Shown here in pieces: positions 41,614 to 50,049 of a stretch of DNA of 64,000 bases. The position numbers and the translations under genes are program-made. Location of the stretch: contig NZ_FQUV01000004.1 in assembly GCF_900129235.1 (NCBI RefSeq), positions 310,001-374,000 on the forward strand. Direction: 5' to 3'. Source of the stretch: Litoreibacter ascidiaceicola (GTDB taxonomy: Bacteria > Pseudomonadota > Alphaproteobacteria > Rhodobacterales > Rhodobacteraceae). The stretch's first letter is position 1. Every line of letters begins with the position of its first letter. The notes under the pieces were generated by a model. It did no database searches and had not been told where the DNA came from. It was given only the letters and a program-made list of their open reading frames with translations.

Positions 41614-42105
41614 TCAGACGTCAAAGCGTCCCTGTTCGGTGTTCTTGGTCAAGGCGGCGGCCTCGAAAACGCGGCCGTTCATCACGCCATAAACCCCGTT
41701 TTGCATCACTTGAGCAGCGATGATCGCACCGCCCATGTTAAATGGTCCGTCAGAAAAACTCAGAGAATGCGGGCGCATTGCGCCTGTGAGCACGATAGTT
41801 TTTCCCGAAACACGCTTCGATATCCACCGCGCGCTTTGGCCCATTGTGCCAGTGCCGTGGGTGACCACAATTGCGGGTTCAGGTGCCGCAAGAATGGCCT
41901 CGACGATTGTAGCCCGATCATCATCATCAAAGTCGAGACTGTCCTTCAGCATCAGGAGCTGGACGGTCGGAAAATGACAGCGGGCGAGGGATAGAATTTC
42001 GGGGACATGAGTGGTGTTGTCCTCCGAAAAGGCCAGCGCCTCGGTGGCGGGGTCATGGACTTTGTCGATAGTTCCGCCCGTCACGATGATCCGAACATCT
42101 TTCAT
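41614..42105 (-). CDS. Short asparaginase-domain protein
   Basis: A 163-residue protein holding only the N-terminal asparaginase domain. MKDVRIIVTGGTIDKVHDP has the nucleophile Thr in TGGTID, and VVTHGTGTMGQSA has the second catalytic block THGT(D/G)T, here with Gly where asparaginases have Asp. It ends near GVMNGRVFEAAALTKN. Classical asparaginases are about 330 residues, but standalone short members of this size are known, so it need not be a truncation. Whether it hydrolyses asparagine, glutamine or another amide is unknown. It follows pqiC with an 86-base gap. Confidence 0.78.
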   Translation of the reverse strand: MKDVRIIVTGGTIDKVHDPATEALAFSEDNTTHVPEILSLARCHFPTVQLLMLKDSLDFDDDDRATIVEAILAAPEPAIVVTHGTGTMGQSARWISKRVSGKTIVLTGAMRPHSLSFSDGPFNMGGAIIAAQVMQNGVYGVMNGRVFEAAALTKNTEQGRFDV

Positions 42106-42191
42106 AACATAATCCTTCCGCTGGAAGTTCAGCGCCCGACGCTAATCGCGAACCGAAAGCGGTTGCGCGAGCGGACCTGAGTAGGGGGCGG

Positions 42192-42755
42192 CTACCGCAA
42201 CCCGTTGCGCGCAATGTAGACCGCAAGATCAAGGATCACCTGACCCCGCGCCGCGGCAATGGCTTGTGGTCCGCCCAACGGGTCAAACGGTACCGCAAGA
42301 TCAAACAGTCCAGAGCGTTCGCGGCCACCATCCGGAACGCCTACAAAGAACTGTCCGGACGCGCGGAACTGACCGTTCGCACCGGCGATGAGGCTTTCAA
42401 AACGGACCTCCAAACGGGCGTCCGGAAAGGCTTCGAACGGCCATGGCTCGGAGGCAACACGCGCACCGGTCAGACGCGCAAGATTGCGGGTTAACTCCAA
42501 GGCGACCGCCCGCTCGGGGCTGTCGGCCCAAAGAATGGCGGAGTCAGTCACGAGTTTGCCGTCCAGATCCTCGATTGCGATCTCGTTGGCACCGGCATAG
42601 GCTGGCAACGAGACGTCGCGCACTTCGACCGCACGAAAGGCGATACGTTGCTTTTGTTCAACTTGCGGTGGGGTAACCGGATAAAGGTCGGGCGTGGCCC
42701 CGCAGGCAGCAAGCGCGAAAGCGGTCCCGACAAGGATCGGCTTTAGTGCAGTCAT
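42192..42755 (-). CDS. pqiC: PqiC-like lipoprotein of the MCE lipid-transport system
   Basis: A 187-residue outer-membrane lipoprotein candidate. The signal peptide ends with the lipobox FALAAC (Cys18). The mature part matches the ABC-type transport auxiliary lipoprotein/PqiC family, with VRDVSLPAYAGANEIAIEDL and LVTDSAILWADSPERAVALE. PqiC forms an outer-membrane ring docking on the PqiB needle. It lies 2 bases after pqiB and ends the pqiAABC operon. Confidence 0.88.
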   Translation of the reverse strand: MTALKPILVGTAFALAACGATPDLYPVTPPQVEQKQRIAFRAVEVRDVSLPAYAGANEIAIEDLDGKLVTDSAILWADSPERAVALELTRNLARLTGARVASEPWPFEAFPDARLEVRFESLIAGANGQFRASGQFFVGVPDGGRERSGLFDLAVPFDPLGGPQAIAAARGQVILDLAVYIARNGLR

Positions 42756-42757
42756 AA

Positions 42758-44842
42758 TTATCTTCCCCGTAATAGTGAGCCTGGGTTGCGTTCCAGCATA
42801 CGTGCCAGTGATGTCATCGCCTCGGCTGCTTTAGAAATGTCGCGCAATGCGCTCTGGGCATCACGGCTCAGCACTTCGCCTTTGTTATACCCTGCAATCG
42901 TTTGGTTGGCTTGGTTTAACACCTGCTGCACCCGTTCGACCAACGCCGGCAAATCCTGTGTGGAAATGGCGACAGCATCGGCTGCTTTGCGCGTTGAATC
43001 CAGCGTCGCGTTTATGTTCGTGACGGCACCGCCTTCACGCAATTCCCGCAAGGTCGCGTTTATTTCGTTTAAGGCAGAGCCGAGGTCTTCTGGCAGCTTC
43101 TTCGCCGCGTCGGTGCCCAAAATTGCATCCGCCGAAGTTGTAAGAGACGTAAGCTGTTCGGTCAAAGCATCCAAAGGCAGGCTTTCTGCCTTCGCGGCAA
43201 CGGCTTGCAGCTGCGTGACAAGCGCAGGCACCCCTTCGACCGAGGCGTTCACACCATTCGCTGCCGCCGCCGCCGCATTGACCGCCGCGACGAGTTGGGT
43301 GGTAAACTTTTCCTCTTCCAACTGCGCCAACAAGGTTTCGAACCGACCAAGCGCTCCGTTAAGTTTAGCGGGGATGTTTTGCACATCATCCGACCCGACG
43401 ATATCGCGCACATCGCCCAACAAGGCGCGTACAACCTTCGGCGTCTCGCGAAGGTCTTCGTTGGAAATCAGCGCGTCGGCACTGTTCAGGAACTGGATAG
43501 CGCTGTTGAGCAACTCTTCGATTGGCAGGTTGTTGATGCGTGAAACCACGCCCGCAACCGTCGCCGTGACGTCGGAGATGTCATTGCTGGTGCTTGGGAT
43601 GATCGGGATGATGCCTTCACCGGATTGCACAACATACGAGGATACATTCTCGGTATCGACCAACTCGATCTTCAGGCCGCCCGCAAGAAGGCTGGCGGAC
43701 GCAAGCCGCGCACGCAGGCCTTCCTCAATACGGCGCGACAGAAACTGCAACGCTGCCTCAGGTGTGACCTCATCCGTCAAACCAAGCCGCGCGGGCTGGA
43801 TGTCGATGAGCGCGTTCAGCCGCACCCGCTCATCGCCGAACGCATCTGCGTCAATGACGCCTGATACGCCGGTCACCCGGCCAATCGGAAAGCCGCTGAG
43901 CTCAACCGGGGCGTCCACGGCAAGACCGGAGATGCTTTCGTCGAACACCACGCGCATTTGAAGCGGCTCTGCTTCCGAGGCGTTGAAGACGCTGTCACGC
44001 GCTGACTCTTCGTCGGCAAACACTTCGAACGACTTGCCGTCAGACACCCGCCCACCGCTGGAAACGAAGGTTTCGAAGGTCAGGCCACCGCTGACGAGCG
44101 TGGCGAAGGACGAGAAGTCGATTTCCGCGCCGCCTGGGCCGACGGAAAAGGTGAATCCGGAGGTGTCCCAAAACCGCGTTCTGTCAGAGATCAGGCGGCT
44201 ATGGGGGTGGTAGATAATTGCTTCCGCGACGGCAAAACTGCCCTGCTGCGAAATATGCGCCTTGCCCACGCGCCCGACTTCGATCCCGCGAAACGTGATG
44301 GGACTGTTGTCGGTCAAGTTGCCACCCGCCGTGGTGCGCAAGGTGATTTCGAGCCCTTCTTTACCATAGCGATACAGCGGGGTGTCTTTCAGGCCTTTGA
44401 ATTTGGATTGCGCGGGACCGATATCGCCGTCCCAGGTGCCTTCGATGTACACACCTGTCAAAACCGTATCGAGACCGCTTACGCCTTGTGCGCTCAACTC
44501 AGGTTGGACCACCCAGAAACTGGCACCCACATCCACAAACGGCGCGATGTCCTTGTCTATTCGCACAAGGGCCACAACGCCGGACAGGTTCGACGCGAAC
44601 TTGACGTCTTCCACAACACCGACGGCCACATCCCGAAACCGCAGCTCGGTCTCGCGTTTTGCGATACCGGCGCCATTCTCGAACTCGATCTCGATAAGCG
44701 GGCCACGGTCGGTGTAGGACTGCCACGCGACGCCAAGGGCAATGGCCAAGGCCAAAATGGGGATGATCCAGACGAAGGACGCATTCGCGAAAAACGACTT
44801 GCGTGCCGGTTCGATGGACACGGGTGTTGGCGTCTCACTCAT
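42758..44842 (-). CDS. pqiB: PqiB-like MCE-domain protein
   Basis: A 694-residue protein with a single N-terminal helix (about 22-40, ANASFVWIIPILALAIALGV) and MCE domains, seen as repeated IEIEFENGAGIAKRETELRF-, LEITLRTTAGGNLTDNSPIT- and MRVVFDESISGLAVDAPVEL-like blocks. A long helical C-terminal region follows (rich in Ala, Asn, Leu). The three MCE domains match PqiB rather than LetB. It should form a periplasm-spanning tunnel for lipids between the membranes. The C-terminal helical part is longer than in E. coli PqiB (546 residues). The start at 44842 overlaps the second pqiA gene. Confidence 0.9.
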   Translation of the reverse strand: MSETPTPVSIEPARKSFFANASFVWIIPILALAIALGVAWQSYTDRGPLIEIEFENGAGIAKRETELRFRDVAVGVVEDVKFASNLSGVVALVRIDKDIAPFVDVGASFWVVQPELSAQGVSGLDTVLTGVYIEGTWDGDIGPAQSKFKGLKDTPLYRYGKEGLEITLRTTAGGNLTDNSPITFRGIEVGRVGKAHISQQGSFAVAEAIIYHPHSRLISDRTRFWDTSGFTFSVGPGGAEIDFSSFATLVSGGLTFETFVSSGGRVSDGKSFEVFADEESARDSVFNASEAEPLQMRVVFDESISGLAVDAPVELSGFPIGRVTGVSGVIDADAFGDERVRLNALIDIQPARLGLTDEVTPEAALQFLSRRIEEGLRARLASASLLAGGLKIELVDTENVSSYVVQSGEGIIPIIPSTSNDISDVTATVAGVVSRINNLPIEELLNSAIQFLNSADALISNEDLRETPKVVRALLGDVRDIVGSDDVQNIPAKLNGALGRFETLLAQLEEEKFTTQLVAAVNAAAAAANGVNASVEGVPALVTQLQAVAAKAESLPLDALTEQLTSLTTSADAILGTDAAKKLPEDLGSALNEINATLRELREGGAVTNINATLDSTRKAADAVAISTQDLPALVERVQQVLNQANQTIAGYNKGEVLSRDAQSALRDISKAAEAMTSLARMLERNPGSLLRGR

Positions 44843-45494
44843 CTGTCGTCGTTCCCTCTTGTCTGGCACGTACGTCCCAGATCATGCGGCTGTCAAAGGC
44901 CTGTGCCGATAGCATCGTAAAAATCACAGATAGCGCAAAAAACAGGCTGGCACGGCCCGGATTGACCGCAGCGAGAGTATTTAACTGGACGAGCGACGAC
45001 ATGATCGCAACTACAAAAATATCAATCATCGACCAGCGCCCGATATATTCGACCACCTCATACAGCACCTGACGGTGGTGGTTGGACACGCTGGAGGGGC
45101 GTTTGACCGATATGGCAAGAAAGGCGATGGCCATAAACTTGCCTATGGGAATGACGACGCTCGCAATCAGGATGATCAAGGCAATGCCCACAGCCCCGTG
45201 ATGGATTAGCTCGACCGCACCGCCGACGATTGTGTCTTCCTGCACGCTAAGCAAGGTGCGGGTTTGTAGCATCGGGTACATATTGGCGGGCACGTAGCAC
45301 ATCAACCCAACCAGCCAAAGCGCCCACACCCGCTGCAAGCTCAGGCGGTCGCGCGCAACGATTGTGCTGCCACAGCGGCCACATGTTTGCGTGCCCGCGG
45401 GCCAGACCTGCGTGCACCGTGTGCAGGCAACGACGCCGAGATCGCGCGCGCTTACGATGTTTGAGTTTTGTCCAGCGACTTCCATACCGACCAT
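44835..45494 (-). CDS. pqiA: PqiA-like membrane protein (second half)
   Basis: A 219-residue protein with an N-terminal zinc ribbon (CTRCTQVWPAGTQTCGRCGS) and four membrane helices. It has the PqiA/YebS core VPANMYPMLQTRTLL and VVIPIGKFMAIAFLA, and ends near SAQAFDSRMIWD. In E. coli PqiA one polypeptide carries two such modules; here they are two genes. It overlaps the preceding pqiA gene by 43 bases in another frame, and pqiB by 8 bases. It is thought to be the inner-membrane partner that delivers lipids to PqiB. A second ATG at 45485 is possible. Confidence 0.85.
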   Translation of the reverse strand: MVGMEVAGQNSNIVSARDLGVVACTRCTQVWPAGTQTCGRCGSTIVARDRLSLQRVWALWLVGLMCYVPANMYPMLQTRTLLSVQEDTIVGGAVELIHHGAVGIALIILIASVVIPIGKFMAIAFLAISVKRPSSVSNHHRQVLYEVVEYIGRWSMIDIFVVAIMSSLVQLNTLAAVNPGRASLFFALSVIFTMLSAQAFDSRMIWDVRARQEGTTTDE

Positions 45495-46087
45495 CTACAT
45501 AAGAAATTGTCTTGAACCACAACTAGGACAACCAGCCCCGAAAACATCCAGAACGCGGGCCCGAACGCAACATCCGCCAAATCGCTGATCTTGATCAATG
45601 CAACGGCGCAGCCCAGCACAAAGATTTCTGCCATCGACCACGGGCGCAACGCTTCGGCCAAGCGGAAGGCCTGAGTTGACCCGCGTGCAGGGGGCCGGTC
45701 CAGAACAATCGGCACAAGGACGTATATGGTGAGCAGAACCCGCGCCAATGGCACGAAGATAATCAACGCCGCCGTGGTCAGCGCAAGTGCCACCAAAGGC
45801 CCGTCACTAAACGCAAGTGCCGCATCAAGGATCGAGACCGAGTTTGTCGCGCCCGCCGCTGAAATCGACAGAAACGGGAAAACTGTGGCGGCAATAATCA
45901 AGATCGTAATCGCGACGGATACAGCAATGATCTGCAACCCTGCCTTGCGGCGCGGGGTGATCAACACAGTCCCGCAACGCGTGCACACTGCCCTTTGACC
46001 GACCTTGGGGCGCTCAAGCGTAAAGGCCGCATCGCAATGCGTACAGACAATCAAATTGTCGAGGGGAATCGGCAGGGGTTGGTCCAT
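45452..46087 (-). CDS. pqiA: PqiA-like membrane protein (first half)
   Basis: A 211-residue protein, first in the operon. The zinc ribbon is CTHCDAAFTLERP with CTRCGTV (four Cys), followed by four helices, including AATVFPFLSISAAGATNSVS, matching the PqiA family's P-F/M-L motif. The C-terminal helix contains MAEIFVLGCAVALIKISDLA, resembling the M-x-E/D-I-F-V motif of the partner gene. It overlaps the next gene by 43 bases out of frame. Both halves have complete modules, so this looks like a two-gene form, not a frameshift. Confidence 0.83.
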   Translation of the reverse strand: MDQPLPIPLDNLIVCTHCDAAFTLERPKVGQRAVCTRCGTVLITPRRKAGLQIIAVSVAITILIIAATVFPFLSISAAGATNSVSILDAALAFSDGPLVALALTTAALIIFVPLARVLLTIYVLVPIVLDRPPARGSTQAFRLAEALRPWSMAEIFVLGCAVALIKISDLADVAFGPAFWMFSGLVVLVVVQDNFLCRWSVWKSLDKTQTS

Positions 46088-46277
46088 TAGGCTACCTATC
46101 CGATTTTTGCGCCAGCTACACGAAATTCAATTTTCAAACCTTGAAGGCGCGAACAGCAGAATCCATCGTCCCGTTCTGGGTCGTTTGATCAGACATTTTC
46201 GGGGCAAATTTGCAATTTTGTCAATTCATCAATATGTTATGCAGAACAACAAAAATAATATCTTGAGCGGTTTCATT

Positions 46278-46736
46278 ATGGTCAGACATCTCCGTGAGGT
46301 CTGGGACAGTTATTTGTCCCCGATGTTGCAACGCCCGAAGCGTTTGCAAGTTGCAGCGCTATGCTACCGTGATCGCGGGGATGATCGCGAAGTGTTGCTC
46401 GTGACCAGCCGCGACACCGGACGTTGGATTATCCCGAAAGGGTGGCCCATCCGCGGATTGAGTTCTCCCGAAGCGGCCATGCAAGAAGCGTGGGAAGAAG
46501 CTGGCGTGTCTGACGGGCACATGGAGACCGAGTCCATCGGCACCTACACCTATGACAAGACCCTGCGCAGCGGCTTGCCTGTTGCTGTCGAAACGCTGGT
46601 TTACTCCGTCGAGGTGGAAAATCTGGAGGAAGACTTCCCCGAAACTCAAGAGCGTCGCCGCAAATGGGTCAGCCCGTCCGATGCGGCGGGCCTTGTTCAC
46701 GAAAGCGAACTCAAGTCCATATTCCGCGCGCTGTGA
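46278..46736 (+). CDS. Nudix hydrolase (DIPP-like)
   Basis: A 152-residue Nudix protein. The box is GWPIRGLSSPEAAMQEAWEEAGV: it keeps the Gly and the EAWEEAG metal-binding core, but the first Glu is Leu and the Arg is Gln. IIPKGWP before the box resembles diphosphoinositol-polyphosphate phosphohydrolases and their bacterial relatives. It would cleave a nucleoside diphosphate linked to another moiety. I prefer the ATG at 46278 with GAGCGG upstream over 46239, which lacks a ribosome-binding site. It is divergent from the pqi operon. Confidence 0.83.
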   Translation: MVRHLREVWDSYLSPMLQRPKRLQVAALCYRDRGDDREVLLVTSRDTGRWIIPKGWPIRGLSSPEAAMQEAWEEAGVSDGHMETESIGTYTYDKTLRSGLPVAVETLVYSVEVENLEEDFPETQERRRKWVSPSDAAGLVHESELKSIFRAL

Positions 46737-46802
46737 TATTTATAGCTGATCTGCGGCGCGGTCATTCGAGCGGTTGATTTTAGCTCTACTTTAAGAGACT
46801 AC

Positions 46803-46823
46803 TCCCCCGACAAATTCGGGGGA
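46803..46823 (+). promoter_or_regulatory. Hairpin that buries the Shine-Dalgarno of the phosphate transporter gene
   Basis: TCCCCCGA (46803-46810) pairs perfectly with TCGGGGGA (46816-46823) around a CAAAT loop. The 3' arm contains GGGGGA, the ribosome-binding site of the gene that starts at 46830, six bases further on. When folded, the stem would hide the site. It is not followed by a T-run. A leader-type or translational control is inferred. Confidence 0.55.
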
Positions 46824-46829
46824 CGATTC

Positions 46830-48317
46830 ATGTCAGACCAACAACAAGGCGATCCGCGCCATCTTGAAACGCTGGATCGGGATCTGGCGCGCTATTCCAA
46901 CCTTGAGATGGCGACCAGTTACGTCTCTCGGCCTATTGTTGGTCCAAGCATCGCCTTCGTGTTCATTGTGCTGGCTGGCCTGGCTGCGGCGATGATCTTC
47001 GGCCAAGCAAACAATTCGCTTATCGTCGTCATTGCTGCGTGCTTCGGGGCCTATATGGCGCTAAATATTGGCGCCAATGACGTGGCCAACAATATGGGTC
47101 CTGCGGTTGGTGCGAATGCATTGACCATGGGCGGGGCCATTGCCATTGCCGTGGTCTTCGAGAGCGCTGGAGCCCTGCTGGCAGGCGGCGACGTCGTTTC
47201 AACCATTGCGAAGGGCATCATCGCGCCCGAAAGTATGGGCGACGCGCAGACGTTTATGTGGGCGATGCTGGCCGCGTTGTTGTCGGCGGCGTTATGGGTG
47301 AACCTCGCGACATGGGTGGGTGCGCCCGTGTCGACGACCCACTCTGTCGTTGGCGGGGTTATGGGGGCGGGCATTGCCTCGGCAGGGCTTTCAGCGGTGA
47401 GTTGGTCGACCATGGGTGCAATCGCCGCCAGTTGGGTGATCTCGCCGGTTCTGGGTGGGCTTGTCGCTGCTGGGTTCTTGTGGCTGATCAAGTCGCGCAT
47501 CATCTATCAGGACGATAAAATCGAGGCGGCCCGCAAATGGGTGCCGGTTCTGGTCGGCATTATGGCGGGGGCGTTTTCTGCTTATCTGGCGCTCAAGGGT
47601 ATCAAAAAGATCATCAAGATCGACATGTCTACCGCGTTGCTGATCGGTGCCGCGATTGGTGTCGCGACTTGGGCGATCATGATCCCTACCATACGCAAGC
47701 AGTCCGAAGGGTTGGAAAACCGCAACAAGTCGCTGAAAGTTTTGTTCGGTATTCCCTTGGTTGTATCGGCGGCATTGTTGAGCTTTGCGCATGGTGCGAA
47801 CGATGTGGCCAATGCTGTTGGTCCCTTGGCCGCGATTGTGCAGGCGTCGCAGTCCGGTGATTTCACACATGCGATCAGTATCCCGATCTGGGTCATGGTG
47901 ATTGGTGCCTTCGGTATCTCGTTCGGGTTGTTTCTATTCGGCCCCAAATTGATCCGCATGGTGGGTAGCCAAATCACCAAGCTGAACCCGATGCGGGCCT
48001 ATTGCGTGGCGCTGTCGGCTGCGATCACCGTGATTGTGGCCAGCTGGCTGGGCCTTCCGGTGAGCTCGACCCATATCGCTGTTGGGGGCGTGTTTGGCGT
48101 GGGCTTCTTCCGCGAATGGGATGCGGAGCGGCGCATCAAGAAGGCACGGCTCGCTATGCCTGACCGTCCCGCCATGGCGACGGAAGAACGTCGCCGCCGC
48201 AAATTGGTTCGCCGGTCGCACTTCATGACCATTATCGCGGCTTGGATCATCACGGTTCCCGCCGCAGCGATCCTGTCGGCGATCATCTTCCTGGGTATCT
48301 ACACGATCATGGTCTGA
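46830..48317 (+). CDS. pit: Inorganic phosphate transporter, PiT family
   Basis: A 495-residue membrane protein with two PHO4 halves. The family's duplicated signature is visible as GANDVANNMGPAVGANALT near residue 76 and AHGANDVANAVGPLAAI near residue 321. A soluble N-terminal stretch of about 40 residues precedes the first helix. It takes up phosphate as a metal-phosphate complex with protons or Na+. The gene is alone, with an unusual hairpin over its ribosome-binding site and a strong terminator at 48343-48372. Confidence 0.93.
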   Translation: MSDQQQGDPRHLETLDRDLARYSNLEMATSYVSRPIVGPSIAFVFIVLAGLAAAMIFGQANNSLIVVIAACFGAYMALNIGANDVANNMGPAVGANALTMGGAIAIAVVFESAGALLAGGDVVSTIAKGIIAPESMGDAQTFMWAMLAALLSAALWVNLATWVGAPVSTTHSVVGGVMGAGIASAGLSAVSWSTMGAIAASWVISPVLGGLVAAGFLWLIKSRIIYQDDKIEAARKWVPVLVGIMAGAFSAYLALKGIKKIIKIDMSTALLIGAAIGVATWAIMIPTIRKQSEGLENRNKSLKVLFGIPLVVSAALLSFAHGANDVANAVGPLAAIVQASQSGDFTHAISIPIWVMVIGAFGISFGLFLFGPKLIRMVGSQITKLNPMRAYCVALSAAITVIVASWLGLPVSSTHIAVGGVFGVGFFREWDAERRIKKARLAMPDRPAMATEERRRRKLVRRSHFMTIIAAWIITVPAAAILSAIIFLGIYTIMV

Positions 48318-48342
48318 TCTTGCGAAGGGTAGGGTGTTGAGG

Positions 48343-48372
48343 GGTGCGGGCTGCAAATCCCGCGCCTTTTTT
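48343..48372 (+). terminator. Rho-independent terminator after the phosphate transporter gene
   Basis: GGTGCGGG (48343-48350) pairs with CCCGCGCC (48359-48366), with one T-G pair, around an 8-base loop, followed directly by six T. It ends 4 bases before the stop codon of the convergent pxpC gene at 48377. Confidence 0.85.
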
Positions 48373-48376
48373 GCGG

Positions 48377-49390
48377 CTAGTCTTCAGCGCCGCTGATCAC
48401 GCCACCAATAAGATTTTCGCGCAGAAGGCGCTCGTTAAGGCTTGGACGGGGTTTGGCAAGCTCATCGAGATAGGCGCGTCTTTGACGGGCCGCTGCACGC
48501 ACGATGGAGATCGCGTCTTCAGGGCTGACCGCGGTAAATGCAACGCTGTCCTGTGCCCGCATTTGAGACAACCGATCGAGGTCGCACGAGATGACGGTCG
48601 CGATCTTCGGATAGCCGCCAGTCGTTTGGTGATCCGCAAGCAGCACTGTGGGAACGCCATCGCCTGCGACCTGCACAGAGCCGCGCAGGATTGGTTCTGA
48701 CGGGATAGAAAGCGCTTCGTTAAGCTCTAGTTGAGGGCCGTTAAGACGCACGCCCATACGGTCAAACGCATCGGTGAGCTTATAGGGTGTGTTCAGAAAA
48801 GTTGCGACCGAAGACGGCGCAAAGTGTTGGTCCTGCGGTCCGACCACAACGCGCACCTGCCCATCGGGTTGTGCAAAGGCGGGGCAGGGGATGTCGCCCA
48901 TGCGGTCGTCGCGGATATGGGCGCTTTCAATCTCGATGTCCTGCCCGGATCGCAACGCGCCACCACCAAACCCCGACATCGAATGTGTCGCCGTGTGTCC
49001 AAGCCATTTGCTCGCCTTCAGGTCGCCCGCAAATGTGAGGTAAGTCCAACTCCCCCACGCGCCGCCTCTGATCGTAAGCTTTTCACCTTCATGCAATGTC
49101 TGCACTGTCCAAGCCGTCGTTTTGGCACCGGCACAGTCAACGGAAAACCCGCCACCGGCCACAGCAAAACTTACCGAACCTTGCTTGCATTCAAGAACCA
49201 ACCCGCCAAGTGATACCTCTAGTCCGGTCGCGTCCTCGGGCTGGCCAAGCGCGGTATTCGCAATGGCAAAGCTGGTGCGGTCCATCGGTCCTGATGCAGA
49301 CACCCCAAACCGCATATGCCCGCCACGCCCACCATCTTGGATGGAGACCAAGGGCCCCGCATGAATGACACGTAAGAGCGCGCTACTCAT
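48377..49390 (-). CDS. pxpC: 5-oxoprolinase subunit C (biotin-dependent carboxyltransferase-like)
   Basis: A 337-residue protein of the PxpC/KipA family. It has LVSIQDGGRGGHMRFGVSAS near the N-terminus (GR-x-G-x-x-x-x-G-V-x-x-S-G), then GDIPCPAF and VVVGPQDQHF, and a C-terminal block around LADHQTTGGYPKIATVIS. With PxpA and PxpB it forms an ATP-dependent 5-oxoprolinase that converts pyroglutamate to glutamate. The ATG at 49390 overlaps pxpB (ATGA); an upstream in-frame stretch is not used. It is the last gene of pxpABC and converges on the PiT terminator. Confidence 0.92.
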   Translation of the reverse strand: MSSALLRVIHAGPLVSIQDGGRGGHMRFGVSASGPMDRTSFAIANTALGQPEDATGLEVSLGGLVLECKQGSVSFAVAGGGFSVDCAGAKTTAWTVQTLHEGEKLTIRGGAWGSWTYLTFAGDLKASKWLGHTATHSMSGFGGGALRSGQDIEIESAHIRDDRMGDIPCPAFAQPDGQVRVVVGPQDQHFAPSSVATFLNTPYKLTDAFDRMGVRLNGPQLELNEALSIPSEPILRGSVQVAGDGVPTVLLADHQTTGGYPKIATVISCDLDRLSQMRAQDSVAFTAVSPEDAISIVRAAARQRRAYLDELAKPRPSLNERLLRENLIGGVISGAED

Positions 49391-50049
49391 AGGGCCTCGC
49401 GACGGATGCGGTTGAACGAAACGGTGTCCCCCACGTCGAACAGAAACGGGCGGTCCGGATTGCCGGTCATGATTTTTGCGGGCGTGCGGCCGATGATTGA
49501 CCAGCCGGTTGGCATGACGATGGTGGTCGCAAGGCATTGCGGCCCGGCGATCATCACGCTGCCGGCGGGGATGTCTCGCACCGGCGCGGTTTTGCGTGGA
49601 ACCTGGATCGCTTCAGGCACGCCAGCCAGATACGCATATCCCGGTGCAAACCCGTACATGCCAACGCGATAACGCGCAGAGCTATGGGCCTGAATGACGG
49701 CGTCTTCGCTCATGCCACAGGCTTTGGCGACAGCTACAAGGTCGGGGGAAAAGTCATCATCGTAGCAAATGTCGAGCGTATGATGCGTGGCCTGCGCATC
49801 GCTGTCGGGTGACACGGGGAGTAGGGAACGAACGTCCTTCTCGACCTGAACGTGATCGGTTTCCAGTGGGTCAAAAACCACAAGGAGGTTCACCAAAGCG
49901 GGGACAACCTCTTGCAGTCCCTTGATTTGTGCCATGGTGATCGCGTGATCCAGCGCAATGACCAAGCGATTTACATCGTCGCTTATTTCAGAAGCGAACT
50001 CTACCAAGACCGCATGGTCGGCCACCGGTTTGAACTGCGGCGCGTTCAT
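49387..50049 (-). CDS. pxpB: 5-oxoprolinase subunit B (KipI-like)
   Basis: A 220-residue PxpB/KipI protein. The allophanate hydrolase subunit 1-like domain shows FAPGYAYLAGVPEAIQVPRK, VMIAGPQCLATTIVMPTGWS and the end DVGDTVSFNRI. It is the ATP-related partner of PxpC in 5-oxoprolinase. It overlaps pxpA at its start and pxpC at its end, each by 4 bases, so the three proteins should be made in step. Confidence 0.92.
   Translation of the reverse strand: MNAPQFKPVADHAVLVEFASEISDDVNRLVIALDHAITMAQIKGLQEVVPALVNLLVVFDPLETDHVQVEKDVRSLLPVSPDSDAQATHHTLDICYDDDFSPDLVAVAKACGMSEDAVIQAHSSARYRVGMYGFAPGYAYLAGVPEAIQVPRKTAPVRDIPAGSVMIAGPQCLATTIVMPTGWSIIGRTPAKIMTGNPDRPFLFDVGDTVSFNRIRREAL

Noticed and set aside
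41614-42105. Truncated asparaginase pseudogene
   Set aside because: The frame is intact with a normal start and stop, and short single-domain members are known, so a functional protein is more likely. The gap downstream shows no leftover C-terminal domain.
45452-45494. Frameshift splitting a single pqiA gene
   Set aside because: Each half carries a complete zinc ribbon and four helices with its own start codon; this fits two genes better than one broken gene.
46206-46233. Fnr-like dyads TTG-N9-CAA upstream of the Nudix gene
   Set aside because: The spacing is 9, not 8, in both candidate pairs, and the stretch is simply AT-rich.
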